A stretch of DNA of 64,000 bases, taken from NCBI GenBank assembly GCA_031546815.1, contig JAVBJV010000027.1, forward strand, positions 62,001-126,000. Direction: 5' to 3'. A program made the translations under genes and the position numbers. Below, piece by piece: positions 24,728-31,861 of the stretch. The notes below the pieces were generated by a model. The model had not been told where the DNA came from and did not search any database. It worked only from the letters and a program-made list of their open reading frames with translations. This DNA comes from JAVBJV01 sp031546815. GTDB lineage: Bacteria; Pseudomonadota; Alphaproteobacteria; Acetobacterales; Acetobacteraceae. The stretch's first letter is position 1. Every line of letters starts with the position of its first letter.

Positions 24728-26463
24728 AGCGGGTTCTTCACCAACGGCACATCCACCATGAACGCCGACCCGCGCCCCCACTGGCTGCGCAGATGCACAT
24801 GCGCATCGATCCGCGGTGCCTGACGCGCCACAATGCCCAGACCAAGGCCGATCCCTTCATGCATTGAATCGACCTGGTGGAATTCCATGAACAGCTGCGA
24901 CTGATGTTCTTCACGCACACCAATCCCGGTATCGGCCACCACAATGCGCGCCATATCGCCCACACGCTTCACACCGATCAGGATCTTTCCCTGCTGCGTG
25001 TACTTCACCGCGTTATCGGCAAAGTTCTGCACGATCGCAGTCAGGATCTCGGGGTCGGTCAGCACCGTCAGCGAACTTGGCACCAGCTTCAACGTCACGC
25101 CCTTGGCGTTGGCCCGCATCTCGGTTTCGGCTGCCACGTTTTCCAGCACATGCATTATCGGCACCTGATGAATGTCGGGCGCAGGCATGCTGTTGCTTTC
25201 CAGCGCCGCCGCCGACATCAGCTGGGTAATCGCGTGCGACAGATCGTCCAGACTGTTCTGCGCGGTGACCAGGATCTTCGGATCGACCATGCCCTGGGGC
25301 ATTGCTTTCAGCCGGTCGAGCAGGATCTGCAGCACCTGTAACTTGTGTCGCTTGTCATGCGCGATCGCCGCCATCCCCTGCGCCTTATCCGCCGACGCCT
25401 GTGCCAGCGCGGCATCGCGTATGGCCACCTGATCGGCAATCTCGTCGATCAGCCGCGCGACTTCGGACACTTCCGACGCGCCGCGCAACTCCCCGACCCG
25501 GACCGACTGGTCCCCATCGCGCCGCCGCCGCACCACCGCCGTCAGCCGCGCCAGCGGTTTCTGCACCACCAGATACGTGCCGAGCTGTGCCAGCACCAGT
25601 GTCAGCAACGTGGTTCCCACAGCACCCAGCAGCAAATACCAGAAGGTCGAACTCACCGACTGCAGCGCATAATCCGCATTCGCCGATACCAGCACCACCA
25701 GACCGCCGGCATCGCTGGGCGGTATGTGCGCCAGAATGCGGTTATCGCCATTCAGATCCACCCGTTCGATCACCGCAGCGCGTGAAGCCAGCACATAAGA
25801 CAGCAGTGCCGGCTCAAGATGTGGGCCGGTCCGACGTGTCGTTTCAGGATACTGCAAAAGCACGATGCCAGTGGTGGGGTCCGCAATCGTCACCCGATGC
25901 GTGTTGCTCCACAACAGACGCCCCAGCCGCTGGCTCAACCAGTCGAAATCGAACTTGACCGCGACCACGCCCTCCACTTCGGAGGCAGGCACCTGCCGGT
26001 CGGTATCCAGGACCGGATACATCATCTGCAGCCTGCCCGTCCAGGTACCCGGCAGGACAGAAGCCGCACCGATCATGAAGATGCGCTTTTCGATCACCCG
26101 ATGCATCAGCGCTGCATCAACCGGCTGCGCCATTTCCGGCGCCAACGGCACCGGGCCGGTGCAAACCACAGTACCATCGGGGCGGGTAAACGACAGACTG
26201 CTGATCCCATCCAGCCCGGTCACCATTACCGAGAACTGGTTGTCGCAATCTTCAGGCTGTTTCGACAGGGTTATCAGCAACTGGCGCGACGCATCGATCG
26301 TGCGTTCCAGTTCGCCCGCCACCAGTCGTGCACGCACCATGATATCGGAGAACGCCTGCTCGCGCGCTGTGCGGATCAGGCTGAGGCCAGACCACACCTG
26401 AACAGCCAGCAATGGCAATGCTGCCACACAGACCAGGATCAGGATACGAGTCCGCAGCCGCAC
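24724..26463 (-). CDS. Orphan membrane sensor histidine kinase
   Basis: 579 residues. Helix 1 (about 6-26), a periplasmic Cache-like sensor of about 240 residues (QPEDCDNQFSVMV... FDFDWLSQRLGRLL), helix 2 (about 273-298), a HAMP-like linker, then the kinase. The phosphoacceptor is His369 in AIAHDKRHKLQ, where Lys replaces the usual Pro of the H-box. ATP-binding boxes are intact: N (QNFADNAVKY), G1 (VVADTGIGV), F (LFMEFHQV) and G2 (GIGLGLGIV). It should autophosphorylate in response to a periplasmic ligand. No response regulator is adjacent, so its partner is elsewhere. Confidence 0.92.
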   Translation of the reverse strand: MRLRTRILILVCVAALPLLAVQVWSGLSLIRTAREQAFSDIMVRARLVAGELERTIDASRQLLITLSKQPEDCDNQFSVMVTGLDGISSLSFTRPDGTVVCTGPVPLAPEMAQPVDAALMHRVIEKRIFMIGAASVLPGTWTGRLQMMYPVLDTDRQVPASEVEGVVAVKFDFDWLSQRLGRLLWSNTHRVTIADPTTGIVLLQYPETTRRTGPHLEPALLSYVLASRAAVIERVDLNGDNRILAHIPPSDAGGLVVLVSANADYALQSVSSTFWYLLLGAVGTTLLTLVLAQLGTYLVVQKPLARLTAVVRRRRDGDQSVRVGELRGASEVSEVARLIDEIADQVAIRDAALAQASADKAQGMAAIAHDKRHKLQVLQILLDRLKAMPQGMVDPKILVTAQNSLDDLSHAITQLMSAAALESNSMPAPDIHQVPIMHVLENVAAETEMRANAKGVTLKLVPSSLTVLTDPEILTAIVQNFADNAVKYTQQGKILIGVKRVGDMARIVVADTGIGVREEHQSQLFMEFHQVDSMHEGIGLGLGIVARQAPRIDAHVHLRSQWGRGSAFMVDVPLVKNPL

Positions 26464-26566
26464 GACAGCTCCATGTAGTTACCGGTTATGTGAGCATACG
26501 CAGGCGCTTTGCCCAATGTAAACATCTGCTGATTACTGGCTGGTATACGGCACCCACTCACGGCAT

Positions 26567-28444
26567 ATGTTACGGTCAATGTCTCGCCCTTCCCCTTCCC
26601 GCAAGCCGATGGCCGCATCCACGCGCGCACGCAGGCCCGCCCCGCCGCCGCGCAAGGAAAAGCGCGCCAGGGCGGCACCGCGTCGCCGCAGCTGGTGGGG
26701 GCTGCTGTTCCGCTGGGGGCTGATCCTGCTGATCTGGGCGAGCGTGACCGTCGCCGGTATCCTGCTGTGGTTCGCACGCGATCTGCCGCGGCCCGAAGCG
26801 GCACTGGATGCCTCGCGCCGCCCGTCGCTGACGCTGATGGACGCATCGGGCCGGTCCTTCGCCACATTCGGCGATCTGGTGGGCGAGCCGATGCGCCTGT
26901 CCGACCTGCCCGCCTTCGTCCCCGCCGCCGCGATCTCGATCGAGGATCGGCGCTTTCGCAGCCATTTCGGGCTGGACCCGGTGGGGATCCTGCGCGCGGT
27001 ATGGATCAACCTGTCATCCGGGCGGCTGCGTCAGGGCGGGTCCACCATCACGCAGCAGGTGGCGAAGACGCTGTTCCTCACCAACGACCGCACCTTCCGG
27101 CGCAAGGTGCAGGAATTCATGCTGACCGTCTGGCTGGAACGCCAGTTCAGCAAGGACGAGATTCTCGAGATCTGGCTGAACCGTGTGTATCTGGGGTCCG
27201 GTGCCTGGGGGGTGGATGCGGCGGCGCGCATCTATTTCGGCGTCTCGGCCCGGCAGCTCAACCTGTGGCAGGCGGCGATGATCGCGGGGATGCCGCGCGC
27301 ACCCTCGCGCCTGAACCCGCGCGCCGACGCCGAGGCCGCAACCCGCCGCGCGCGCGAGGTATTGGCCGCCATGGCCGAGACCGGAGCCATCACCGAAGCC
27401 GCCGCCCGCCGCGCCTCGGCCGAAATCCGCATTCCGCCGCGCCCCACCGGCGACACTGGCTGGTATGCCGACTGGGCGGCGGAACAGGCAGCCGACATCA
27501 TCCCACCAAACAGCGATGCGGTGCTGACCACCGCGCTCGACCTGCGCATCCAGCGCGTGGTCGAAGCCAGGCTCGACGCGCTGCTGTCCGGCCCTGGAGC
27601 CGCTGCCCACGCCACACAGGGCGCGGCCATCGTGATGGACGCCACCACCGGTGCCGTGCGTGCCATGGCGGGCGGGCGGGATTACCGGTCGGGCGCGTTC
27701 AACCGCGCCGTCACCGCGCGCCGCCAGCCCGGATCGGCGTTCAAGCCGTTCGTCTGGCTGGCCGCGCTGGAAGCGGGTCGCACACCGGGCGATGCGGTGC
27801 TCGACGCGCCGATCAACATCAGCGGCTGGCGTCCGCAAAACTTCGACGGTCGCACACGGGGCGAGGTCTCGCTGGAAGAGGCCCTCGCCCACAGCCTGAA
27901 CACCGCCGCAGTGCGATTGGAAATGGAATCGGGCGGGCCGCGCGCGGTGATCGCCATCGCCCGCCGCATGGGGCTGACCGGCCAGCAGCCGCACGACGCC
28001 ACGCTGGCGCTGGGCACGGGCGAGGCACGGCTGATCGAACTGGCCGGTGCCTATGCCGCGTTCTTCAACGGCGGGCAGTTGGTAACGCCCTGGGCCATCG
28101 CCTCGGGCCGCGTCGACGGACAGGCCGCCCGCATCGCCCCACCGCGCCCCGAACGGGTGATCCGCCCCGCCCAGGCCGAGATGATGTCGCGCATGATGTC
28201 CGCCGTGGTGCAGTACGGCACCGGCCGCGCCGCCGCCGTGCGCGGGCAGGACGTTGCCGGCAAGACTGGCACCACACAGGATTATCGCGATGCGTGGTTC
28301 ATCGGCTGGACCAGCGCGGGCGCGCCGGGCGGGCACATCGTTGCGGTCTGGCTGGGGAACGACGATAACAGCCCGATGAACAACGTCACCGGCGGCACTC
28401 TGCCCGCACGGCTGTTCCGCGAGATTGCACAGGAAATACGCTGA
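26567..28444 (+). CDS. Class A penicillin-binding protein (PBP1A/1B type)
   Basis: 625 residues. A basic cytoplasmic N terminus and one membrane helix (about 45-68) anchor the protein. The GT51 glycosyltransferase shows EDRRFRSHFGLD (about 126), GGSTITQQVAKTLFLT, RKVQEF and KDEILEIWLNRVYLG. The transpeptidase shows SxxK as SAFKPF (about 390), SLN and KTGTT (about 562). The enzyme polymerises and cross-links peptidoglycan. It is shorter than E. coli PBP1A (no OB insert), resembling PbpC/PBP1-type proteins of alphaproteobacteria. Start could be Met1 or Met5. The metallopeptidase gene follows after 2 bases. Confidence 0.93.
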   Translation: MLRSMSRPSPSRKPMAASTRARRPAPPPRKEKRARAAPRRRSWWGLLFRWGLILLIWASVTVAGILLWFARDLPRPEAALDASRRPSLTLMDASGRSFATFGDLVGEPMRLSDLPAFVPAAAISIEDRRFRSHFGLDPVGILRAVWINLSSGRLRQGGSTITQQVAKTLFLTNDRTFRRKVQEFMLTVWLERQFSKDEILEIWLNRVYLGSGAWGVDAAARIYFGVSARQLNLWQAAMIAGMPRAPSRLNPRADAEAATRRAREVLAAMAETGAITEAAARRASAEIRIPPRPTGDTGWYADWAAEQAADIIPPNSDAVLTTALDLRIQRVVEARLDALLSGPGAAAHATQGAAIVMDATTGAVRAMAGGRDYRSGAFNRAVTARRQPGSAFKPFVWLAALEAGRTPGDAVLDAPINISGWRPQNFDGRTRGEVSLEEALAHSLNTAAVRLEMESGGPRAVIAIARRMGLTGQQPHDATLALGTGEARLIELAGAYAAFFNGGQLVTPWAIASGRVDGQAARIAPPRPERVIRPAQAEMMSRMMSAVVQYGTGRAAAVRGQDVAGKTGTTQDYRDAWFIGWTSAGAPGGHIVAVWLGNDDNSPMNNVTGGTLPARLFREIAQEIR

Positions 28445-28446
28445 CC

Positions 28447-29178
28447 ATGACCGACACGCACGCGCTGCCGCATCCCTATATCGCCCCGCGCACCGAAGAC
28501 TTCATCGCCATGGCAGAAGCGGCACTGGCCAGCATTCCCGCGCATCTGGCCGAACATGTGCGCGGCACCGCCATTCTGGTGGAAGACGTCGCCGACGACG
28601 ACATTCTGCGCGAGATGGATATCGACGATCCGTTGGATCTGACCGGCCTGTATATGCCAGCGGCCGAGAACGCACCGCAGCACCCGACCACGATCCTGCT
28701 GTTCCGCGTGCCCATTCTGGTGGAGTGGATCGAAACCGGGGAAGACCTGCACGCGCTGGTGCACAACGTGGTGATCCACGAAATCGCGCATCATTTCGGC
28801 TTCAGCGACGACGACATCGACGCGCTGGAGAAATACAAAACGGCTGCGACGGGTCTCCCCATCGCAGCCGTTTCTTTATCCAATACCGATCAGTGCGTGT
28901 GCTGCTGCGCCGGAGCAGCACCCTGCCCGGCAGCCGGTGCGCCATGGCCCATCGGATTGGCCCCCGGCGCTTCGACAGCCAGTTCCACCAGCACGCGGCC
29001 AGCGCGTTCGAAACGTAGTGTCACGGGAATGGTCTGCCCCTGCTGGAACTGCTGCTTGGTGCCGAACAGCATGACATGCAGCCCACCCGGCGCCAGACGG
29101 ACTTCGCCGCCGGCGGGAATCTCGATCGCCTGCACGGGACGCATCTGCATCACGTTATTTTCCATGCGGCTTTCATGA
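28447..29178 (+). CDS. Minimal zinc metallopeptidase (MMP/zinicin-like, DUF1025) with displaced stop codon
   Basis: The first 128 or so residues are a clear zinicin-like metallopeptidase: FIAMAEAALASIPAHL, DPLDLTGLY, and VVIHEIAHHFGFSDDDID with the HExxHHFG zinc motif. Family members end a few residues later (about 120-135). Here no stop follows DALE: the frame runs through a terminator hairpin (28838-28873) and then about 100 codons antisense to the copper-chaperone gene. That tail is rich in Cys, Pro and Ser and looks non-native. The real protein probably ended near 28833, so a stop-loss mutation or sequence error is likely. Co-transcription with the PBP gene is suggested by the 2-base gap. 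Confidence 0.8.
   Translation: MTDTHALPHPYIAPRTEDFIAMAEAALASIPAHLAEHVRGTAILVEDVADDDILREMDIDDPLDLTGLYMPAAENAPQHPTTILLFRVPILVEWIETGEDLHALVHNVVIHEIAHHFGFSDDDIDALEKYKTAATGLPIAAVSLSNTDQCVCCCAGAAPCPAAGAPWPIGLAPGASTASSTSTRPARSKRSVTGMVCPCWNCCLVPNSMTCSPPGARRTSPPAGISIACTGRICITLFSMRLS
28838..28873. terminator. Bidirectional terminator hairpin inside the metallopeptidase frame
   Basis: Perfect 12-base stem AAACGGCTGCGA/TCGCAGCCGTTT, with a loop that can pair further (GGG/CCC). It is followed by CTTT on the plus strand and TTTGTATTT on the minus strand, so it can serve both convergent genes. Confidence 0.85.
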
Positions 29179-29411
29179 ATTTCCAAACGGTCCGCCGCGC
29201 CGCTTTCAACACCCAGCAGACGGTCTGCGGTGCGGCCCTTGTTGCGGATGGTCATGAACGCGCCTGCTGTCGCCCCGGCGCGCGCAGTGGCGCGCGTCCA
29301 CGGATGGCCAATCTGCAGGTCGCCTGCCGTAAAGTCGTGCGCCTGCACAACCGAGGCCAGCGGGAGAAGGGAAACCGCAGCAAACAGTGCGGCGCGACGT
29401 GTGATGTTCAT
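28890..29411 (-). CDS. Periplasmic copper chaperone PCu(A)C
   Basis: 173 residues with an RR-containing signal peptide (MNITRRAALFAAVSLLPLASVVQA). The Cu(I) site H-x-M...H-x-M is visible: HESRMENNVMQM near residue 78 and GGLHVMLFG near 110, as is the HPWTRAT strand near 38. PCu(A)C delivers copper to the CuA centre of cytochrome oxidase, and possibly to other copper enzymes. An extra His/Met-bearing tail (MGHGAP...QQHTH) may bind metal. Start 29411 has AGGA upstream. Downstream of the DUF2946-like gene on the same strand. Confidence 0.92.
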   Translation of the reverse strand: MNITRRAALFAAVSLLPLASVVQAHDFTAGDLQIGHPWTRATARAGATAGAFMTIRNKGRTADRLLGVESGAADRLEIHESRMENNVMQMRPVQAIEIPAGGEVRLAPGGLHVMLFGTKQQFQQGQTIPVTLRFERAGRVLVELAVEAPGANPMGHGAPAAGQGAAPAQQHTH

Positions 29412-29548
29412 GGGAATGTCCTGACTGGTCAGAGTGTCATCAAAAGCCCGGCGGACAGTACACAGACCGCGCCAGAGCGGTTGTCTCAAGCCCGGGGACG
29501 ATCTGCTCCTGCCGAAGTCAAATCGCCCCCGATTGGAGAGCAGCTTGT

Positions 29549-29899
29549 TCAGATGGCAGGCGGTGCCCGTGGCTGGAATCTGCTCCACACTCCGGCCTCG
29601 ACAGGCGCATGCGGCATGTATGGCGGGAAGGAGGACTCGCCATAAAATACCGGAGCAGCCATAGCCAGAGATGGAGGAACATCCGCCGAAGACAGCGACT
29701 GACACACCGGACAATACAACGCACCCGACACAACGTGCGGTGCCTTGTTATCTGTGCGGTCTGTTGTTTTTCCGTCCGGCGCGCAGAGTTCCAGCCGGGC
29801 CGACAACATATCCTGCTGCAGATGCAGACAGTGCGCCAATGCCGCATTCCATTGCAGCAGCAGCACACCGACCAGAAGCAGGGTTACGTAGCGGCGCAT
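29549..29899 (-). CDS. DUF2946-like small periplasmic protein, probable copper association
   Basis: 116 residues. A signal peptide (MRRYVTLLLVGVLLLQWNAALA/H) precedes a short polar domain with LELCAPDGK and YCPVCQSLSSADVPP. The C-x-P-D-G and C-x-x-C pattern and total length fit DUF2946 proteins, which are usually found beside copper chaperones and TonB receptors. The C terminus is Pro-rich. It precedes the PCu(A)C gene by 137 bases on the same strand, supporting a role in copper handling. Family assignment is moderate. Confidence 0.65.
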   Translation of the reverse strand: MRRYVTLLLVGVLLLQWNAALAHCLHLQQDMLSARLELCAPDGKTTDRTDNKAPHVVSGALYCPVCQSLSSADVPPSLAMAAPVFYGESSFPPYMPHAPVEAGVWSRFQPRAPPAI

Positions 29900-29947
29900 G
29901 ACGGCAAGAATGATCCCATAGTTCCCGTAAAAACACCAGTATTCAAT

Positions 29948-30520
29948 TCAGGCGCGCGCTGCCTGCCCCACTGCATTGTCGCTTCCGGCAAGCGCGTAAT
30001 CCACCTCGGGCAGATAGACTGGCGCGTCCTTGCCCAGATGCGACGAGAACAGTGTAAAATGTGTCGCCGTCATCGGTTCGGGGCGGAACAGGCTATGTGC
30101 CTGCACGAACATCGCCAGCCGGGCCTCGGGCACATCGTCGGGCAGGCGCGCGATGGTGATGTGCGGCGTGAAACGGCGGCGTTCCGGTTCGAACCCCGCG
30201 CGTTGCAGGGCGGTTTCGATCTTGCTTTGCAGATGTTCCAGCGCATCATTGCGTTCAACGCCCACCCACAGCGTATGCGCACGCCCCGCCTTCGCGAATA
30301 CGCCAACGCTGGATAGCATCAGGTCGAACGCACGTACGCGCAGACCAGCCAGCGCGTCGTCGATCTCCTGCGCTTGCCAGGCTTGTACCTCGCCGATGAA
30401 ACGCAATGTCAGGTGATAGTTTTCGGGTGGAGACCACCGCGCGCCCGGCACACCGCCCGCAAGTCCGGACAGGCGCATTCGCAATGCAGACGGAAGATCG
30501 AGACCGACAAATAACCGCAT
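29948..30520 (-). CDS. thpR: RNA 2',3'-cyclic phosphodiesterase
   Basis: 190 residues of the 2H phosphoesterase superfamily. The two catalytic H-x-T/S-x motifs are HLTL (about 36) and HITI (about 120), each after the expected R-W/F-x-P-x segments (ARWSPPENYHLTLRFIG, RRFTPHITIAR). MRLFVGLDLP at the N terminus is typical of ThpR/LigT. The enzyme opens 2',3'-cyclic phosphate RNA ends. Its start abuts the tesA stop at 30520. Confidence 0.93.
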   Translation of the reverse strand: MRLFVGLDLPSALRMRLSGLAGGVPGARWSPPENYHLTLRFIGEVQAWQAQEIDDALAGLRVRAFDLMLSSVGVFAKAGRAHTLWVGVERNDALEHLQSKIETALQRAGFEPERRRFTPHITIARLPDDVPEARLAMFVQAHSLFRPEPMTATHFTLFSSHLGKDAPVYLPEVDYALAGSDNAVGQAARA

Positions 30521-31152
30521 TATCGTTGCCCCCGCTCCAGCAGAGTCACTACCTGTGGCAGGATGCGCGCCACGATCCGGCGCACACCCTCGGCGTTCGG
30601 ATGAATATGATCATTCTGATTGAGTTCCGCCACACCCGCGACGCCCTCGAGGAAGAACGGGTCGTACAAAATACCCGGCTGCGCCCCCAGCCGGTCGAAC
30701 ACGGCGCGGAAATCGCGCTGATAGTCGCTGCCCAGATTGGGCGGTGCATACATTCCGCTGAGCAGAACCGGAATCTTTCGCGCATTCAGTTCATTCAGAA
30801 TGGATGTCAGCGCCGCTTCGGTCTGTTGCGGGGCCAGGCCGCGCAGTCCGTCGTTACCGCCCAGCTCCACCAGCACAGCATCCGCGCCATCGCCCAGCGC
30901 CCAGGCCAGACGTGCAGCACCACCCGCGCTGGTATCGCCCGAGACACCGGCGTTGATCACCACCACATCGCGGCCCTCGGCACGCAACGCAGCTTGCAAC
31001 TGCGGCACGAAGCCGTCGCGTTCGGCAAGCCCGTATCCCGCAGCCAGCGAATCCCCCAGCACCAGCAGGCGCGCTGGCTCTGCGTGCAATGATCCTGTTA
31101 CAAACAGGATGCTACAAACGAGCGACGCAAAACGAATCAAGGTGCGGTGCAT
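30520..31152 (-). CDS. tesA: SGNH arylesterase / acyl-CoA thioesterase I-like (TesA)
   Basis: 210 residues with a signal peptide (MHRTLIRFASLVCSILFVTGSLHA). The four SGNH blocks are present: GDSLAAGYG (Ser), the G in INAGVSGDT, GGND (Asn) and the DHIHPN Asp-His pair. The enzyme is a periplasmic lysophospholipase/thioesterase. ATG 31152 overlaps the start codon of the divergent ybbA gene (CATG); GAGAGA 9 bases upstream lies in ybbA. An in-frame ATG 30 bases upstream (31182) is possible but less likely. Confidence 0.93.
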   Translation of the reverse strand: MHRTLIRFASLVCSILFVTGSLHAEPARLLVLGDSLAAGYGLAERDGFVPQLQAALRAEGRDVVVINAGVSGDTSAGGAARLAWALGDGADAVLVELGGNDGLRGLAPQQTEAALTSILNELNARKIPVLLSGMYAPPNLGSDYQRDFRAVFDRLGAQPGILYDPFFLEGVAGVAELNQNDHIHPNAEGVRRIVARILPQVVTLLERGQR

Positions 31153-31861
31153 GAACGATGTCTCTCTGCCGCCTGCAATCATAGTACAGGATCTGCATCT
31201 GACCGTGCCGACCGATGGCGGTCAGGTCAACATCCTGCGCGGTGTCGCTCTGTCGGTGCAACCGGGGGAAGCGGTCAGCATCGTGGGGCCATCCGGTTCC
31301 GGCAAGACCAGCCTGCTGATGATTCTGGCCGGGCTGGAACGCGCCACATCCGGACAGGTGCGCGTGGCCGGGCACGACCTAACCCGCATGGGCGAAGACG
31401 CACTGGCCGCGCTGCGGCGCGACCATGTCGGCATCGTGTTTCAGGCATTCCACCTGCTGCCCACCATGACGGCGCTGGAAAACGTCGCCGTACCGCTGGA
31501 ATTTGCCGGCGTGTCGGACGCGTTTGCCCGCGCCGAATCCGCATTGCGCGATGTGGGACTGGCGCATCGGTTACAGCATTATCCGGCACAGCTCTCGGGT
31601 GGTGAACAACAGCGTGTTGCTCTGGCCCGCGCCTTTGCGCCGAAACCTTCACTGCTGCTGGCCGATGAACCGACAGGGAACCTCGATCAGGCGAATGGCT
31701 CGCTGGTGATGGATCTGCTGTTTGACCTGCAACGCACGCACGGCACTACGCTGTTATTGATCACGCACGACCCGGCGCTGGCTGCGCGCTGCGCACGACA
31801 GATCCGCATGCAGGACGGACAGATCCAGATGCAGGACGAAGCCGCATGGCAACCGGGTTGA
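31151..31861 (+). CDS. ybbA: ABC transporter ATP-binding protein, YbbA type
   Basis: 236 residues of the LolD/MacB-like ABC class: Walker A GPSGSGKTSLLMILAGL (about 47-63), Q-loop VFQAFHLLPTMTALENV, signature LSGGEQQRVALARAF, Walker B LLLADEPTGNLD, switch THD. It pairs with the large permease that follows (16-base overlap). Divergent tesA and ybbA-ybbP is a widespread arrangement in proteobacteria. AAGGTG about 9 bases upstream sits in tesA. Confidence 0.95.
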   Translation: MNDVSLPPAIIVQDLHLTVPTDGGQVNILRGVALSVQPGEAVSIVGPSGSGKTSLLMILAGLERATSGQVRVAGHDLTRMGEDALAALRRDHVGIVFQAFHLLPTMTALENVAVPLEFAGVSDAFARAESALRDVGLAHRLQHYPAQLSGGEQQRVALARAFAPKPSLLLADEPTGNLDQANGSLVMDLLFDLQRTHGTTLLLITHDPALAARCARQIRMQDGQIQMQDEAAWQPG

